7,764 nt of DNA from an uncultured Halomicronema sp. (GTDB taxonomy: Bacteria > Cyanobacteriota > Cyanobacteriia > Phormidesmidales > Phormidesmidaceae), in the NCBI GenBank assembly GCA_937897665.1, contig CALCPB010000553.1:1-7764 (forward strand), written 5' to 3'. Below the pieces are notes generated by a model. It had not been told where the DNA came from. It did not search any database and worked only from the letters and a program-made list of their open reading frames with translations. Positions 5,977 to 7,764 of the stretch are shown here, one piece after another (position 1 is the stretch's first letter; each line of letters opens with the position of its first letter). The position numbers and the translations under genes were made by a program.

Positions 5977-6009
5977 GTGATCGACTGATCACGGCAGGGG
6001 GCATGCCGT
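5977..6009. repeat. Two small overlapping hairpins between convergent genes
   Basis: GTGATC (5977-5982) and GATCAC (5987-5992) form a 6-bp stem. ACGGCA (5991-5996) and TGCCGT (6004-6009) form another that would compete with it. They sit in the 70-bp gap between nanE and the convergent glycosyltransferase, where termination is needed on both strands. Neither has a T-run, so terminator function is only a possibility. Confidence 0.25.
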
Positions 6010-6025
6010 CTCTTCCCTGGTCAAT

Positions 6026-6784
6026 CTATCCTGACTTTCTGGGTGGCGGCTCGCTGGGCGACTCCGGAGCGGGATAGGTGACATTAATTTGGACTTTTTG
6101 CTCATACAGCCGATTCATCCACTGCGGGTCGATGTTGAGGTGATACATCAGCTTTAAAGCTTGGTTGAGCAGCGCCTGATGATAAACGCCGCGACTGCGG
6201 TAGCGTCGGGCCGAAGTCACCACCGCCGCTGGCAAAATTACGGGGGCACCATACCGCCCCAGTTTTTGACTCAGCGCCGTATCTTCAAAAATATCCATCT
6301 CAGGGACGCCACCAATTTCTGTCAGCAGCGATCGCCGCACGGCCAGACAGTGATCGAGATACAAGATGCGTCCAAACTGGGGACGAACAGCCGTTGAATA
6401 CCAGGAGGTATATCGCAGCAGCCAGTGGTCTAGGTCAAACTGATGACGAAAACCACTCCACATCACTTGCGGATCTTGAAAGGTCTGATCGATCAGGGTT
6501 TTAGCCTGCCGAGGTGGTAACAGCGTCGCCGGATGGGGGAGCAGAACCACCTCGCCCTGACTGGCGGCAATGCCCACATTCAGACGCTGAGCGCGATTGG
6601 TGACCGCAGATTCGATCACACGAATTTGCGGGACTTGAGCCAGCAGCTTGTCCGTGCCGTCAGAACTGGGACTGATGACAGCAATCAGCTCCTTGGCCCC
6701 CGCTTGGGCCACCAAGTTCTCAATAATTTGAGGCAAATAGCCATGGCGAATCTCATTCAGGCAGGGCAACACAACTGAAATCAC
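6026..6784 (-). CDS. GT2-type family glycosyltransferase with atypical acidic motifs
   Basis: The N-terminus ISVVLPCLNEI and the segment TNRAQRLNVGIAASQGEVVLL (64-84 when counted from TTG 6790) are typical of family 2 (GT-A fold) glycosyltransferases, which move a sugar from a nucleotide donor to an acceptor. An ED pair in DIFEDTALSQKLGRYG (169-170) fits the catalytic-base region. Two usual features are altered. The early VDGGSTDGT-like loop reads VISPSSDGT (38-46), and the DXD-like motif, often HAD, reads HPA (86-88). No strong membrane anchor is visible. The C-terminal tail is rich in Pro, Ser and Glu. Acceptor and product are unknown. Start choice: TTG 6790 opens the frame, but AAGG (6793-6796) is eight bases from GTG 6784 and only two from TTG, and GTG gives the family-like start -ISVVLP, so I prefer 6784. 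The gene is divergent from pgl and convergent with nanE. Confidence 0.85.
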   Translation of the reverse strand: MISVVLPCLNEIRHGYLPQIIENLVAQAGAKELIAVISPSSDGTDKLLAQVPQIRVIESAVTNRAQRLNVGIAASQGEVVLLPHPATLLPPRQAKTLIDQTFQDPQVMWSGFRHQFDLDHWLLRYTSWYSTAVRPQFGRILYLDHCLAVRRSLLTEIGGVPEMDIFEDTALSQKLGRYGAPVILPAAVVTSARRYRSRGVYHQALLNQALKLMYHLNIDPQWMNRLYEQKVQINVTYPAPESPSEPPPRKSG

Positions 6785-6932
6785 GGTCAAAACCTTAGGG
6801 AAATTGCGCTCTCTAAAAGTAAAGCTTAAGCAATCTCGATTAAGGTTGAAAATCGTTTACGCTGCAATCTGAATCGCTATGGGCCAAAAGCCCTGGTCTC
6901 AGAACACCGACTGGCGAATATTGTCTCCGGCT

Positions 6933-7670
6933 ATGACCCAACTGCAGATCGAAATTCACCCTGACCGCCAAGCCCTCGTGCATCGCGCTCTGGCCCTGGT
7001 TAAGGAGAGAATTCAGGCCGCGATCGCGGCGCGCGGCACCTGTGCGATCGCCCTGGCAGGCGGCAGCACCCCCAAACCGCTATATGAAGCCCTCGCTGAG
7101 GCCGATTTGCCGTGGGCTCAGCTGCAAGTTTTTTGGGGTGACGAGCGCTACGTCCCCGTTAGCGATCCGAGCAGCAATGCCGGTATGGCCAAAACCGCCT
7201 GGTTAGATCGAGTGGCGATTCCCACCGAGCAGATCCACATCATGCCGACCCACTTTGAGCAGGTTGCTGATGCGGCTGAGACTTACGACCAGACAGTGCA
7301 ACGAGCCCTCAACAGCACTCACCCCGCCTTTGATATTGTGCTCCTTGGCATGGGGGATGATGGGCACACGGCCTCACTGTTTCCCCACACGGCAGCGTTG
7401 CAAGTCAGCGATCGCCTCATCACCGTTGGCGAGAAATCGGGCGAACCGCGCCTGACCTTTACCGCACCGCTAATCAACCGGAGTCGCTGCGTGGTTTTCA
7501 TGGTTTCTGGCCGCAATAAACAAACGGCTCTGACTGAGGTGTTTGCCCCAGAAGCAGACGATAACACCTTCCCAGCTCGCAAAATTCGCCCCGAGGGAGA
7601 ACTGTGGTGGCTACTTGATGCAGATGCCGGTGAGCCCATCAAGACACTACCGGGAGTGCAAGCAGGCTGA
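6933..7670 (+). CDS. pgl: 6-phosphogluconolactonase
   Basis: This enzyme hydrolyses 6-phosphoglucono-δ-lactone to 6-phosphogluconate, the second step of the oxidative pentose phosphate pathway, in the cytoplasm. It is important in cyanobacteria for NADPH in the dark. From ATG 6933 the protein has 245 residues, close to the usual length of about 240. Motifs in order are LAGGSTPKPLY (41-51), FWGDERYVP (67-75), SNAGMAK (81-87) and the family signature LLGMGDDGHTASLFP (137-151), whose His is the expected catalytic residue. A second start, ATG 6879, would add 18 residues (total 263); the family usually begins near the IEIHPDR segment, so 6933 is preferred. Neither start has a clear Shine-Dalgarno sequence. 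Three HIP1 sites lie inside (7020, 7044 and 7408). No zwf, opcA or gnd gene is next to it in the window. Confidence 0.95.
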   Translation: MTQLQIEIHPDRQALVHRALALVKERIQAAIAARGTCAIALAGGSTPKPLYEALAEADLPWAQLQVFWGDERYVPVSDPSSNAGMAKTAWLDRVAIPTEQIHIMPTHFEQVADAAETYDQTVQRALNSTHPAFDIVLLGMGDDGHTASLFPHTAALQVSDRLITVGEKSGEPRLTFTAPLINRSRCVVFMVSGRNKQTALTEVFAPEADDNTFPARKIRPEGELWWLLDADAGEPIKTLPGVQAG

Positions 7671-7764
7671 TTTGGTCGAGGTTTTGCACGCCTTCTTGCA
7701 AACTCACAGAAATCTATAGATCGCTTATGCAGCAAGCCGTAGCACGATTTCATGGAGCGCACAC
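7671..7764. other. Short downstream region at the window edge
   Basis: These 94 bases follow pgl. I see no clear terminator; only TTGCA...TGCAA, a 5-bp inverted repeat, is present. ATG 7727 opens a frame that stays open for the remaining 12 codons to the edge, but it has no ribosome binding site and is too short to judge. Confidence 0.4.

Larger units (their letters stand above)
984..7415. repeat. Dispersed HIP1 octamers (GCGATCGC), 12 copies
   Basis: Exact copies start at 984, 1453, 2402, 3571, 3970, 4761, 4949, 5839, 6328, 7020, 7044 and 7408. About 0.1 would be expected by chance in this length (one per 65,536 bases on equal composition). HIP1 is a known, highly iterated palindrome of many cyanobacterial genomes and is the best taxonomic marker here. 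Nearly all copies lie inside genes; the copy at 1453 is the exception. The 1461-2401 interval has none. Confidence 0.95.

Noticed and set aside
6837..6855. CGATT...AATCG inverted repeat in the divergent spacer upstream of pgl
   Set aside because: Only five base pairs with a 9-base loop, and no promoter elements can be aligned with it.
1..7764. CRISPR array, transposon ends, tRNA/rRNA or defence system
   Set aside because: No regularly spaced repeats, transposase-like protein, terminal repeats with target duplications around a gene, or cloverleaf sequence were seen. The ATPase is a lone, broken gene with no nuclease partner in the window.

Overview
The window looks like an ordinary stretch of cyanobacterial chromosome. 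Three things support this. The octamer GCGATCGC (HIP1, a cyanobacterial hallmark) occurs 12 times in 7.8 kb, where chance predicts about 0.1. There are two acyl-lipid desaturases of the cyanobacterial DesA (Δ12) and DesB (ω3) types. The other genes are of types usual in cyanobacterial chromosomes. Carrying both desA and desB suggests a strain that makes tri-unsaturated membrane lipids. The genus cannot be read from the window, and I see no phage, plasmid, IS, CRISPR, tRNA or rRNA feature.

Layout. (1) 2-1441: the body of a HerA/DUF87-type ATPase, cut by one in-frame TAA at 896-898. The Walker A motif lies before the stop and the Walker B motif after it. The gene probably starts upstream of the window. 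(2) 1442-2218: a 777-bp gap without a convincing gene. It holds several small inverted repeats, a 40-bp-period repeat and a 20-bp perfect palindrome just upstream of desA. (3) 2219-4513: desA then desB in tandem, separated by a long terminator-like hairpin and followed by two more hairpins, so each is probably its own transcription unit. (4) 4708-5174: a 12-codon mini-ORF with a good ribosome binding site. Its TGA overlaps the ATG of a 143-residue protein of unknown function (ATGA), which suggests translational coupling. (5) 5248-5955: a NanE-type ManNAc-6-P epimerase. (6) 6026-6784, minus strand: an unusual GT2-type glycosyltransferase, convergent with nanE. (7) 6933-7670: 6-phosphogluconolactonase, divergent from the glycosyltransferase.

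Functionally, DesA and DesB act in sequence on membrane glycerolipids, placing double bonds at Δ12 and then ω3, which keeps membranes fluid in the cold. Pgl belongs to the oxidative pentose phosphate pathway, which supplies NADPH in the dark. NanE and the glycosyltransferase both concern sugars, but their convergent arrangement gives no evidence that they work together.

I did not find a clearly new multi-gene system. The observations most worth checking are the nonsense codon that splits the ATPase, the coupled leader ORF at 4708, the glycosyltransferase lacking the usual acidic sugar-nucleotide motifs, the isolated NanE, and the palindrome in front of desA.
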